Shown piece after piece: positions 33,144 through 42,407 of a stretch of 64,000 nt of DNA (position 1 is the stretch's first letter; the number at the start of each line of letters is the position of its first letter). The notes beneath the pieces were generated by a model. It did not search any database and was not told the DNA's origin. It worked only from the letters and a program-made list of their open reading frames with translations. Both the position numbers and the translations under genes were made by a program. Location: assembly GCF_041052385.1 (NCBI RefSeq), contig NZ_CP163439.1:4081001-4145000 (forward strand). The letters run 5' to 3'. Origin of the DNA: Streptomyces sp. R28. GTDB lineage: Bacteria; Actinomycetota; Actinomycetes; Streptomycetales; Streptomycetaceae.

Positions 33144-34457
33144 ATGAGCGCCGACAGCAGTGCGAGCAGGGGCGGAAAGAGCACTGTCAGCCCTGCGCGC
33201 GCCCGCTGGAACACCGCGTTCCAGGGCCTGCAGAAGATGGGTCGCAGCCTCCAGCTCCCGATCGCCGTCCTGCCGGCAGCCGGCATCCTCAACCGCCTCG
33301 GCCAGCCGGATGTGTTCGGCGACGAGGGGCTGGGCTGGGACAACGTCTCCAAGGTGATGGACGGCGCGGGCGGCGCGCTGCTCGACGGCTCGCTCGGACT
33401 GCCGTTGCTGTTCTGCGTCGGCGTGGCCATCGGCATGGCGAAGAAGGCGGACGGCTCGACGGCGCTCGCGGCGGTGGCGGGGTTCCTCGTCTACTACAAC
33501 GTGCTGCGCGAGTTCCCGGAGGACTGCCCCGGCGGGACGAAGGAGATCCCCGACATCGGCTGCGCCGCGGCCGAGGGGGCGGTGAGCGCGTACACGTACC
33601 AGAATCCTGGCGTCTTCGGCGGCATCGTCATCGGCCTGCTCACGGCCTTCTTCTGGCAGCGCTACCACCGGACGAAGCTGGTGGACTGGCTCGGCTTCTT
33701 CAACGGGCGGCGTCTGGTCCCGATCATCATGGCGTTCGTGGCGACCGTGTTCGCGGTGCTGTGCCTGTGGGTCTGGCCGCCGATCGGTGACGCGCTGGAG
33801 AGCTTCAGCGACTGGATGAGCGACCTCGGCTCCTGGGGCGCGGGCGTGTTCGGCATCGCCAACCGGGCCCTGCTGGTCGTGGGCCTGCACCAGTTCCTCA
33901 ACGTGCCCATCTGGTTCCAGTTCGGCAGCTACACCACGCCCGACGGCGAAGTGGTGCACGGCGACATCAGCATGTTCCTCGCGGGCGACCCGAACGCCGG
34001 CCAGTTCACCTCGGGCTTCTTCCCGATCATGATGTTCGCCCTGCCCGCGGCGGCCCTCGCCATCACCCACTGCGCCAAGCCGAGCCGCCGCAAGGAGGTG
34101 GGCGGCCTGATGCTGTCGGTGGCCCTGACGTCGTTCGTCACCGGCATCACGGAACCGATCGAGTACTCGTTCCTCTTCATCGCCCCGCTCCTGTACGCGG
34201 TGCACGCGCTGCTGACGGGTGCGTCGATGGCGGTGACCTGGGGACTGGGCGTGCACGACGGCTTCAGCTTCTCCGCCGGGCTGATCGACTACATCATCAA
34301 CTGGAACCTGGCGACGAGACCCTGGGCGATCATTCCGATCGGGCTGTGCTTCGCGGCCGTCTATTACGGCGTTTTCCGGTTCGCCATCACGAAGTTCGAC
34401 CTGAAGACCCCGGGGCGGGAGCCGGAGGACGAGGTCGAGGACGTGACCAAGGTCTGA
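33144..34457 (+). CDS. nagE1: PTS EIIC permease, N-acetylglucosamine family (NagE1-like)
   Basis: 437 aa, about ten membrane helices. GlcNAc/glucose EIIC hallmarks: QKMGRSLQLPIAVLPAAGIL, GIANRALLVVGLHQFLNVPI, AGQFTSGFFPIMMFALPAAA and SFVTGITEPIEYSFLFIAP with the sugar-contacting T-E-P-I-E. No fused EIIB or EIIA, as usual in Streptomyces. ATG 33144 after AGAGGGG; an upstream ATG frame at 33036 is rejected. A dre site lies 42 bp upstream. Confidence 0.93.
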   Translation: MSADSSASRGGKSTVSPARARWNTAFQGLQKMGRSLQLPIAVLPAAGILNRLGQPDVFGDEGLGWDNVSKVMDGAGGALLDGSLGLPLLFCVGVAIGMAKKADGSTALAAVAGFLVYYNVLREFPEDCPGGTKEIPDIGCAAAEGAVSAYTYQNPGVFGGIVIGLLTAFFWQRYHRTKLVDWLGFFNGRRLVPIIMAFVATVFAVLCLWVWPPIGDALESFSDWMSDLGSWGAGVFGIANRALLVVGLHQFLNVPIWFQFGSYTTPDGEVVHGDISMFLAGDPNAGQFTSGFFPIMMFALPAAALAITHCAKPSRRKEVGGLMLSVALTSFVTGITEPIEYSFLFIAPLLYAVHALLTGASMAVTWGLGVHDGFSFSAGLIDYIINWNLATRPWAIIPIGLCFAAVYYGVFRFAITKFDLKTPGREPEDEVEDVTKV

Positions 34458-34555
34458 CGTGATCAGGCGGGGGTGGAGCGGGTCCGGGGACGCCGGAAAG
34501 TAGCGGATCAGTCGCGGGAATCGTGGGTTCCTTATCCGGCCTTGACCGTGCTACA

Positions 34556-34571
34556 ACAGGTCTACACCACT
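34556..34571. promoter_or_regulatory. dre site 1 upstream of nagE2
   Basis: ACAGGTCTACACCACT resembles the DasR operator consensus. Located 72-87 bp before the nagE2 GTG, one base from a second site. Confidence 0.75.
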
Positions 34572-34572
34572 A

Positions 34573-34588
34573 AGTGGTTTAGACCAGA
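34573..34588. promoter_or_regulatory. dre site 2 upstream of nagE2
   Basis: AGTGGTTTAGACCAGA contains the TGG-TNTAGA-CCA core of DasR operators. It follows the first site with a 17 bp centre-to-centre spacing, so two DasR dimers would be offset by about 1.6 helical turns. Confidence 0.82.
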
Positions 34589-34642
34589 CGCCGCCGTCCC
34601 CTCCTTTCTCTTCGGGCGGCGCCATGCCCCCTGGAGGAAGTT

Positions 34643-35908
<1,266 letters not shown>

Positions 35909-35956
35909 GCCGCACGGCCCAGCGACGAACGGCGCAGAGGCCCCGGAACCGAAAGG

Positions 35957-37269
35957 CGGATTCCAGGGGTCGTTGCAACACAAGTGATCAGCTGGTTGCG
36001 GCCAGGAGCTTAGCGAGGCGCTCGGCTGGGGTTTCCCAGCCGATCGTTTTGCGTGGGCGGCTGTTCAGCTCGGCTGCCACGGCATCGAGGCGCTCGCGGC
36101 TGTGGAGCGACAGGTCGGTGGCCTTGGGAAAGTACTGCCGCAGCAGGCCGTTGGTGTTCTCGTTCGATCCGCGCTGCCAGGGGCTGGCCGGGTCGCAAAA
36201 GTAGACCGGAATGCTGGTGGCGAGGGTGAAGGAGCCGTGGGCGGCCATCTCGGAGCCTTGATCCCAGGTCAGCGAACGCGCCAGGTGGGCGGGCACCGTC
36301 TGGACGGTGGCGACCAGGGCGTCGCGGACTTGTTCGGCTGTGCGGCCGTCGGGCAGGTGCAGCAGCATCACGTAGCGGGTGGCGCGTTCGACGAGGGTGC
36401 CGATCGCGGAACTGCCGTCCCTGCCGATGATCAGGTCGCCCTCCCAGTGGCCGGGCACGGCCCGGTCTTCGGCCTCGGCCGGGCGCTCGCTGATCATCAC
36501 CATCGGGGTGGTGAAGCGCGGGATGCGCTGCTGGGCCTGGCGGCGGGGTTTGCGCCGGACGCGTCCGGTGCGCAGCGCCCGGGCGAGTTCACGGCGCAGT
36601 TCACCCCGGCCCTGGACGTAGAGGGCCTGGTAGACGGTCTCGTGCGCCACGCGCATCTCCGGCCGGTCGGGAAAGGCGGTCCGCAGAGCCTGGCAGATCT
36701 GCTCGGGGCTCCACCGTAGGTCGAGGTGACGCTGGATGAAGTCCCGCAGCCGTGGGTTCTGGCCGATCTTCCCCTGCTTGGGACGGGGCCGGCGGGCGTC
36801 GGAGCGGGCCTGGGCGGCATACGGCCGGTAGGCCCAGCGGGAGGCGGCCTGGCGCAGCGGCATGCCGTTGCGGCGTATCTCGCGGCTGATGGTGGAGGGG
36901 CTGCGGCCCAGCTCGGCCGCGATCTGCCGGACGGACGCCTTCTCGCGCAGCCGGTCGGCGATATGGATGCGGTCCGCTTGCCGCAGATACCTCGACGGGC
37001 CCTCAGACGCCCTCACGGCACGGACCGGCGGTGCCGCCCTGTCCTTGCCCGAGGCCGCCCGGCCGTTACGCCATCGCTTGCCCGTCCGGTAGTTGATTCC
37101 GACGCGTTTGCAGGCTTCGGCGCCGCTCAGGCCCTGATCCATGAGCCGGAAGTATTCCTCCCGCTCACGGACCAGGGTCCCACGGCCCTGAGCCTGGCCC
37201 CGGTTCTCCCTGATCTTGAAGCCCATCGCACCCCTTGAACTGGGGTGTTGCAACGACTCCTAGAACCCA
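35957..37269 (-). mobile_element. IS30-family insertion sequence
   Basis: About 1.31 kb. The left end (35957-35981) and the reverse complement of the right end (37245-37269) are imperfect inverted repeats: GGATTCCAGGGGTCGTTGCA against GGGTTCTAGGAGTCGTTGCA, continuing ACAC. It carries one intact transposase. The exact boundary and target duplication are uncertain; AAAGG occurs on both sides (35952-35956 and 37273-37277). Inserted between nagE2 and the MBL hydrolase gene, breaking a terminator. Confidence 0.85.
35988..37226 (-). CDS. IS30-family transposase
   Basis: 412 aa from ATG 37226 (AAGGGG upstream); a TTG within the right inverted repeat would add 9 residues. An N-terminal HTH pair (KASVRQIAAELGRSPSTISR) precedes the DDE catalytic core: Asp in HWEGDLIIG, Asp in LTWDQGSEMAAH, Glu in RGSNENTNGLLRQYFPK. 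Looks intact, so the element may be active. Confidence 0.95.
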   Translation of the reverse strand: MGFKIRENRGQAQGRGTLVREREEYFRLMDQGLSGAEACKRVGINYRTGKRWRNGRAASGKDRAAPPVRAVRASEGPSRYLRQADRIHIADRLREKASVRQIAAELGRSPSTISREIRRNGMPLRQAASRWAYRPYAAQARSDARRPRPKQGKIGQNPRLRDFIQRHLDLRWSPEQICQALRTAFPDRPEMRVAHETVYQALYVQGRGELRRELARALRTGRVRRKPRRQAQQRIPRFTTPMVMISERPAEAEDRAVPGHWEGDLIIGRDGSSAIGTLVERATRYVMLLHLPDGRTAEQVRDALVATVQTVPAHLARSLTWDQGSEMAAHGSFTLATSIPVYFCDPASPWQRGSNENTNGLLRQYFPKATDLSLHSRERLDAVAAELNSRPRKTIGWETPAERLAKLLAATS

Positions 37270-37351
37270 AGAAAAGGTTCCGGGGCCTTCGTGCGCATAC
37301 GGCTTTCGTGCACATACGGCCTGCCCCCGTACGGGCCCGGTTCTCGACCGG

Positions 37352-38104
37352 CTAGATCTCGTACGCCCGCCGCGGCGCCGCCAGTTCCACCGGACCGTCG
37401 TAGACCGCGCGCGCGTCGGCGAGGTTGGCCTCGGGGTCGGTCCACGGCGGGATGTGGGTGAGGACCAGACGGCGGGCGTTCGCGCGGGCCGCTGTCTGGC
37501 CCGCCTCGCGGCCGTTGAGATGCAGGTCCGGGATGTCTTCCTTGCCGTGCGTGAAAGCGGCCTCGCACAGGAACAGGTCGGCGTCGCGGGCGAGTTCGTC
37601 CAGGGCCGTGCTGATGCCCGTGTCCCCGGAGTACGTCAGGGTCTTTCCGCCGTGCTCGATCCGGATGCCGTACGCCTCGACGGGGTGGGCCACGCGTTCC
37701 GTGTGCACCGTGAACGGGCCGATGTCGAAGGTGGACGGCTTGACCGTGTGGAAGTCGAAGACCTCGCTCATGGACGAGGCGGTGGGGGTGTCGGCGTAGG
37801 CGGTGGTCAGGCGCTGTTCCGTGCCCTCCGGTCCGTAGACCGGGATCGGGTCGCAGCGGCCGCCGTCGTGCCGGTAGTAGCGCGCGACGAAGTACGCGCA
37901 CATGTCGATGCAGTGGTCGGCGTGCAGATGGCTGAGGAAGATCGCGTCGAGGTCGTAGAGACCGCAGTGGCGCTGCAGCTCGCCAAGGGCGCCGTTGCCC
38001 ATGTCGAGGAGCAGCCGGAAGCCGTCGGCCTCGACGAGGTAGCTCGAGCAGGCCGATTCCGCGGACGGGAACGACCCCGAGCAGCCGACGACGGTGAGCT
38101 TCAT
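37352..38104 (-). CDS. MBL-fold metallohydrolase (RNase Z/PhnP-like)
   Basis: 250 aa from ATG 38104 (GGAGG about 11 nt upstream); longer upstream frame rejected. The zinc motif is LSHLHADHCIDM (HxHxDH), with later ligands in TYSGDTGIS (Asp) and VLTHIPPW (His). Closest in style to RNase Z-like or PhnP-like hydrolases with a short C-terminus, acting on a phosphodiester or similar. In M. tuberculosis and Streptomyces a comparable gene sits close to the mec-cysO-cysM genes. Substrate unproven. Confidence 0.88.
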   Translation of the reverse strand: MKLTVVGCSGSFPSAESACSSYLVEADGFRLLLDMGNGALGELQRHCGLYDLDAIFLSHLHADHCIDMCAYFVARYYRHDGGRCDPIPVYGPEGTEQRLTTAYADTPTASSMSEVFDFHTVKPSTFDIGPFTVHTERVAHPVEAYGIRIEHGGKTLTYSGDTGISTALDELARDADLFLCEAAFTHGKEDIPDLHLNGREAGQTAARANARRLVLTHIPPWTDPEANLADARAVYDGPVELAAPRRAYEI

Positions 38105-38327
38105 GAAACAGAAACCTCCGCTGGCGGAAAAAGAGAAGATCGAGGGATGGGTGCGTCGGGGGTCGTGCGGTTTGTCGAGCGTAAGGCGCAAAACCTCCGG
38201 TCGCTCCTCCGCCAAGGGCTGTTGTGGGCGAACTCACCTGTGGTGTCACGCGTTCGGCTGGACGCGGGGCGCATGAGGCGGGAGAGAGGGCGCGCGGGGC
38301 CGTGCGCACGCCGGTACCGTCGTCCTC

Positions 38328-38804
38328 ATGGACACGTCCTGGTGGCTGGCGCTCGCGGCCGTGGTGTTGCTCGCACTGATCGCCACGCTCGTGGACGGGT
38401 GGGGGCGCAGGCGGCGTCCCCGGGGACGGCGGACGCGTCCGCCGGGGCGGGCGAAACGGCGCACCGCGGCTCGTCAGGACGGGCGTGGTCCCGCTCGTCC
38501 GGAGCCCGCGGAGATCTGGTGGGCAAACGTGCCCTACGAGGACGGGCCGGGAGCGAAGGACCGGCCGTGTCTGGTGCTCGCGGTGCGCGGGCAGCGGGTC
38601 ACCGTCGCGAAGATCACCAGCAAGTACCGCGACGAGCGGGGCGGAGTGATTCCGCTGCCGCCGGGCTCGGTCGGGGACACCCGTGGGCGGGCGAGCTTCC
38701 TGGAGACGGGCGAGCTGCGGGACGTACCGGTGAGGGACTTCCGGCGGCGGGTGGGGGTGATGGACCCGGTCGTGTGGGACCAGGTCCGTCACCTCGCTAC
38801 GTGA
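38328..38804 (+). CDS. Membrane-anchored PemK/MazF-like protein
   Basis: 158 aa. The first about 24 residues form a membrane helix (WWLALAAVVLLALIATLVDG). A strongly basic linker (GWGRRRRPRGRRTRPPGRAK) follows. Residues about 60-158 are a PemK/MazF fold (PAEIWWANVPYEDGPGAKDR, PCLVLAVRGQRVTVAKITSK). MazF toxins cut mRNA at specific sites and are normally soluble with a co-transcribed antitoxin; here no antitoxin ORF lies on either side. It may be a non-toxic nucleic-acid-binding relative. Catalytic Arg/Thr candidates (DRP, TSK) are retained. Confidence 0.78.
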   Translation: MDTSWWLALAAVVLLALIATLVDGWGRRRRPRGRRTRPPGRAKRRTAARQDGRGPARPEPAEIWWANVPYEDGPGAKDRPCLVLAVRGQRVTVAKITSKYRDERGGVIPLPPGSVGDTRGRASFLETGELRDVPVRDFRRRVGVMDPVVWDQVRHLAT

Positions 38805-38838
38805 GCGCTCCGCCGGGAGAGCCGGTGCAGGGCGTTGC

Positions 38839-39789
38839 TCACGCCCAGAGTTGTCCCTGCAGGGTCTCGATGGCGGCCTCCGTCGTGGCGGCCGTGTAGA
38901 CGCCGGTCGAGAGGTACTTCCAGCCGCCGTCGGCCACGACGAACACGATGTCCGCGCTCTCGCCCGCCTTCAGCGCCTTGTTTCCGACACCGATCGCGGC
39001 GTGCAGCGCGGCGCCGGTGGAGATGCCCGCGAAGATGCCCTCCTGCTGCAGGAGTTCGCGGGTGCGGGTGACCGCGTCGGCCGAGCCGACCGAGAAGCGG
39101 GTGGTCAGGACGGAGGCGTCGTACAGCTCGGGTACGAAGCCCTCGTCGAGGTTGCGCAGGCCGTAGACGAGATCGTCGTAGCGCGGTTCCGCCGCGACGA
39201 TCTTCACGTCCGGCTTGTGCTCGCGCAGGTAGCGGCCGACGCCCATCAGCGTGCCCGTGGTGCCGAGGCCGGCCACGAAGTGGGTGACGGAGGGGAGGTC
39301 GGTGAGGATCTCCGGGCCGGTCGTGGCGTAGTGCGCGCCCGCGTTGTCCGGGTTGCCGTACTGGTAGAGCATCACCCAGTCGGGGTGCTCGGCCGCCAGC
39401 CCCTTGGCGACCCGTACGGCGGTGTTGGAGCCGCCCGCGGCGGGGCTGGGGATGATCTCCGCGCCCCACATGGCGAGCAGGTCACGGCGCTCCTGCGAGG
39501 TGTTCTCGGGCATCACGCAGACGATGCGGTAGCCCTTGAGCTTCGCCGCCATCGCCAGCGAGATCCCGGTGTTGCCGCTGGTCGGCTCCAGGATGGTGCA
39601 GCCCGGGGTGAGGCGGCCGTCCTTCTCCGCCTGCTCGATCATGTGCAGGGCCGGACGGTCCTTGACCGAGCCGGTGGGGTTGCGGTCCTCCAGCTTGGCC
39701 CAGATGCGGACGTCGGCGGACGGCGACAACCGCGGCAGGCGCACCAGAGGGGTGTTGCCCACCGCGGCGAGCGGGGAGTCGTAGCGCAT
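38839..39789 (-). CDS. cysM: CysO-dependent cysteine synthase (CysM)
   Basis: 316 aa PLP enzyme. PLP-lysine in NPTGSVKDRPALHMIEQAEK, the phosphate/substrate loop EPTSGNTGISLAMAAK and the phosphate-binding GLGTTGTLMGVGRYL are present. In M. tuberculosis CysM uses O-phosphoserine and CysO-thiocarboxylate. Gene order here, leader peptide-cysO-cysM with mec upstream, matches that pathway rather than CysK. The start is 7 bp from the cysO stop, one transcript. Confidence 0.92.
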   Translation of the reverse strand: MRYDSPLAAVGNTPLVRLPRLSPSADVRIWAKLEDRNPTGSVKDRPALHMIEQAEKDGRLTPGCTILEPTSGNTGISLAMAAKLKGYRIVCVMPENTSQERRDLLAMWGAEIIPSPAAGGSNTAVRVAKGLAAEHPDWVMLYQYGNPDNAGAHYATTGPEILTDLPSVTHFVAGLGTTGTLMGVGRYLREHKPDVKIVAAEPRYDDLVYGLRNLDEGFVPELYDASVLTTRFSVGSADAVTRTRELLQQEGIFAGISTGAALHAAIGVGNKALKAGESADIVFVVADGGWKYLSTGVYTAATTEAAIETLQGQLWA

Positions 39790-39796
39790 ACCGGTC

Positions 39797-40075
39797 TCAG
39801 GCCATGCCGCCGGCGACGGCCGGCAGGATCGTCACGGTGTCGCCGTCGGAAAGCTTGGAGTTGATGCCGTCGACGAAACGGACGTCCTCGTCGTTCAGGT
39901 AGACGTTGACGAAGCGGCGCAGCTGGCCCTCGTCCACGATGCGGGCCTGGATGCCCGCGTGCCGGGTCTCGAGGTCGGTGAACAGGTCGGCGAGGGTGTC
40001 ACCGCTGCCCTCCACCGCCTTCTGACCGTCGGTGTACTGGCGGAGGATGGTCGGGATGCGGACCTCGATGGCCAT
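39797..40075 (-). CDS. cysO: CysO sulfur-carrier protein (MoaD/ThiS family)
   Basis: 92 aa ubiquitin-like fold: MAIEVRIPTILRQYTDGQKA, NVYLNDEDVRFVDGINSKLS, DGDTVTILPAVAGGMA. Mature sulfur carriers end in Gly-Gly, activated as thiocarboxylate; this one has two residues (Met-Ala) after the GG, so trimming, perhaps by Mec, would be needed. CysO thiocarboxylate gives sulfide to CysM, and Mec releases cysteine from the adduct. Confidence 0.92.
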   Translation of the reverse strand: MAIEVRIPTILRQYTDGQKAVEGSGDTLADLFTDLETRHAGIQARIVDEGQLRRFVNVYLNDEDVRFVDGINSKLSDGDTVTILPAVAGGMA

Positions 40076-40189
40076 GGCTCAGGGCTCCTGTCGGGAGTAG
40101 TCAGTCGGGGGCGCGCGGCAGCGCAGGTACAGCAGGTGGTGCGTGTGGGCGGCGCCGCGGCTCACGGCCGTACGGCGGCAGGGGCAGCG

Positions 40190-40285
40190 TCAACAGATGG
40201 CGCTGGCGAGCCTGCACAGGTCGACGTGCAGCCGCGCCACGAGCAGCATGCCCGGCGTCTTCTCGCTCACGTCATGGGAAACCAT
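40190..40285 (-). CDS. Cysteine-containing leader peptide upstream of cysO-cysM
   Basis: 31 aa, ATG 40285 to TGA 40190: starts MVSHDVSEKTPGMLLV and ends ARLHVDLCRLASAIC. The LHVDLxRLxSAxC ending matches a family of short peptides found in Streptomyces and other actinobacteria ahead of sulfur-assimilation genes (recalled as 'putative leader peptide'). Two Cys codons fall at the end, one the last before the stop. Ribosome stalling at Cys codons when cysteine is low could control cysO-cysM 115 nt downstream. Too short for routine gene calling. Confidence 0.82.
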   Translation of the reverse strand: MVSHDVSEKTPGMLLVARLHVDLCRLASAIC

Positions 40286-40371
40286 GGGCTCATCGTATCG
40301 ATTCCCGGTCGGGCAACCGGAGTGTGATCTCGCATGATGGACGGATTCTGGCCGAATAGCGGGACGTGGGC

Positions 40372-40794
40372 TCAGTAGGCCCCTACGACCTCGACCTCCT
40401 CCTCCGTCACCTCACCGTCCACGATCCGGAACGAGCGGAACTGGAACTCGCCGAGACCGTCGGTGTCGGCCGTGGAGACCAGGACGTAGTGCGCGCCGGG
40501 CTCGTTCGCGTAGGAGATGTCGGTGCGCGAAGGGTAGGCCTGGGTCGCCGTGTGGGAGTGGTAGATGACCACCGGCTCCTCGTCGCGGTCGTCCATCTCG
40601 CGGTAGAGCTTGAACAGATCGCCCGAGTCGAACTCGTAGAAGGTGGGCGACATGGCCGCGTTCAGCATCGGGATGAAACGCTCCGGGCGGTCCGAGCCCG
40701 CCGGCCCCGCCACGACGCCGCACGCCTCGTCGGGGTGGTCCTTGCGGGCGTGGGCGACAATCTGGTCGACGAGGGCCTGGGTGATGGTCAGCAT
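40372..40794 (-). CDS. mec: Mec: JAMM metallopeptidase releasing cysteine from CysO
   Basis: 140 aa. The JAMM zinc motif is VVIYHSHTATQAYPSRTD (H-x-H-x7-S-x2-D), with upstream glutamate in DHPDEACGVVAGP. In M. tuberculosis Mec hydrolyses the CysO-Cys adduct formed by CysM. ATG 40794. Followed after 86 bp by the leader peptide, then cysO-cysM, so the pathway is contiguous. Confidence 0.93.
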   Translation of the reverse strand: MLTITQALVDQIVAHARKDHPDEACGVVAGPAGSDRPERFIPMLNAAMSPTFYEFDSGDLFKLYREMDDRDEEPVVIYHSHTATQAYPSRTDISYANEPGAHYVLVSTADTDGLGEFQFRSFRIVDGEVTEEEVEVVGAY

Positions 40795-40814
40795 GCTCGT
40801 CAGGATAAGCAGAA

Positions 40815-40851
40815 GGGCCGCCCCGTACCGAAGAGTGGTACGGGACGGCCC
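40815..40851 (-). terminator. Terminator of the amino-acid permease
   Basis: GGGCCGCCCCGTACC (40815-40829) pairs with GGTACGGGACGGCCC (40837-40851), one mismatch, 7 nt loop. On the minus strand the stem is followed by TTCTGCTTATCC, weakly U-rich. Located 117 nt after the permease stop and just before mec, isolating the two units. Confidence 0.78.
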
Positions 40852-40967
40852 ACATGCCGGACGTCCTGAGCGGCAGCCGCCGGGGGGCGCCACGAGTGCT
40901 CCCTGCGGCTGGACGTCCTCGGCCGTGAATACGGCGGACTCGGCAGGCCTTCTCGAACAGGGCCGGC

Positions 40968-42407
40968 TCAGCCGACCTTCTCGAACTCCGGTTCCTCGCC
41001 ACCGCGCGTGGTGATCTGCGGGTTGCGGCCCTTGAGGACCGCCCAGCCGATGCCCAGGGCGACGGCCCAGCCCGCCATCACGTACAGGCAGACGCGGGAG
41101 TCGGCGTCGTACGCGATCAGACCGGTCACGAAGAGCAGGAACACGATGGCGATCCAGCTGCACACCGAGCCGCCCGGCGCCGGGAAGGACGAGGCGGGCA
41201 GTCGGCCCGCGACGACCGCGCGGCGGTAGACGACGTGGCTGATCAGGATCATCAGCCAGGTCCAGATGCCGGCCGCGGTGGCGATGGAGGTGACGTAGCC
41301 GAACGCCTTCTCGGGGACGATGTAGTTCAGGACCACGCCGATGCCCATGAAGAGCACGGAGACGAAGATGCCGAAGGCGGGGGTCTTGGTCGACGACAGC
41401 TTGCTGAAGACCTTGGGGGCCTCACCGCTGTCGGCCAGGTTGCGCAGCATGCGGCCCGTGGAGTACATGCCGGAGTTGCAGGACGACAGGGCGGCCGTCA
41501 GCACGACGAAGTTGACGATGCCGGCGGCGGCCGGGATCCCGATCATCGCGAAGGCCTTCACGAAGGGGCTGACGCCCTCCGCGAACTCGGTCCACTTCAC
41601 CACGCACAGGATGACGGTGAGGGCGCCGACGTAGAACAGCGCGATACGCCAGGGCAGGGTGTTGATCGCCTTGGGGAGGGTCTTCTCCGGGTTCTCCGAC
41701 TCGCCGGCCGTGACGCCGACCAGCTCGACCGCGAGGTAGGCGAACATGACGCCCTGCAGGGTCATCAGGGACGAGCCGATGCCCTTGGGGAAGAAGCCGT
41801 CGAAGGCCCAGAGGTTGGAGACCGCGGCGGTGTCGCCGGCGGAGCTGAAGCCGAACGTGAGCACGCCCAGGCCGATCACGATCATGCCGATCAGGGCGGT
41901 GACCTTGACCATCGAGAACCAGAACTCGAGCTCGCCGAAGACCTTCACGGAGATCAGGTTGACCCCGAAGAGGATCACCAGGAAGACCAGGGCCGTGACC
42001 CACTGCGGGACGTGCGGGAACCAGTAGTGGACGTAGATCGCGGCGGCGGTGAGTTCCGCCATGCCGGTGACGACCCACATCAGCCAGTACGTCCAGCCGG
42101 TGAAGTAGCCGAAGAACGGGCCGAGGAACTCACGGGAGTACTCGGCGAAGGAACCCGAGACAGGGCGGTAGAGCAGGAGCTCGCCGAGCGCCCGCATGAT
42201 GAAGAAGACGATGGCGCCCGCGAGGGCGTACATCAGGATGAGGCTGGGACCGGCCTTGGCGATGTTCGCGCCGGCACCCAGGAACAGGCCGACGCCGATG
42301 GCGCCGCCGATGGCGATCATCTGGACCTGACGGCTGCCGAGCCCGCGCTCGTACCCCTCCTCGGGGGCGCCCGTGGCCTCTGCGTCAGTGACCTTCGAAG
42401 AGGTCAT
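40968..42407 (-). CDS. Amino-acid permease (APC superfamily)
   Basis: 479 aa from ATG 42407. About 12 helices, family motifs RQVQMIAIGGAIGVGLFLGA, ALGELLLYRPVSGSFAEYSR and FAYLAVELVGVTAGESENPE, as in the Gln/Asn/aromatic (AAT) permeases of Streptomyces. Substrate uncertain. Upstream in-frame ATG codons (42429, 42536) are less likely; GAGAAAGG lies about 10 nt before 42407. Confidence 0.92.
   Translation of the reverse strand: MTSSKVTDAEATGAPEEGYERGLGSRQVQMIAIGGAIGVGLFLGAGANIAKAGPSLILMYALAGAIVFFIMRALGELLLYRPVSGSFAEYSREFLGPFFGYFTGWTYWLMWVVTGMAELTAAAIYVHYWFPHVPQWVTALVFLVILFGVNLISVKVFGELEFWFSMVKVTALIGMIVIGLGVLTFGFSSAGDTAAVSNLWAFDGFFPKGIGSSLMTLQGVMFAYLAVELVGVTAGESENPEKTLPKAINTLPWRIALFYVGALTVILCVVKWTEFAEGVSPFVKAFAMIGIPAAAGIVNFVVLTAALSSCNSGMYSTGRMLRNLADSGEAPKVFSKLSSTKTPAFGIFVSVLFMGIGVVLNYIVPEKAFGYVTSIATAAGIWTWLMILISHVVYRRAVVAGRLPASSFPAPGGSVCSWIAIVFLLFVTGLIAYDADSRVCLYVMAGWAVALGIGWAVLKGRNPQITTRGGEEPEFEKVG

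Larger units (their letters stand above)
35938..37288. terminator. nagE2 terminator stem split by IS30 element
   Basis: The left arm AGGCCCCGGAACC (35938-35950) is the exact reverse complement of GGTTCCGGGGCCT (37276-37288). These 13 bp arms now lie about 1.3 kb apart, one on each side of the IS. Put together they form a GC-rich hairpin with a tiny loop about 30 bp after the nagE2 stop. So the IS appears to have entered the loop of this terminator. Confidence 0.82.
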
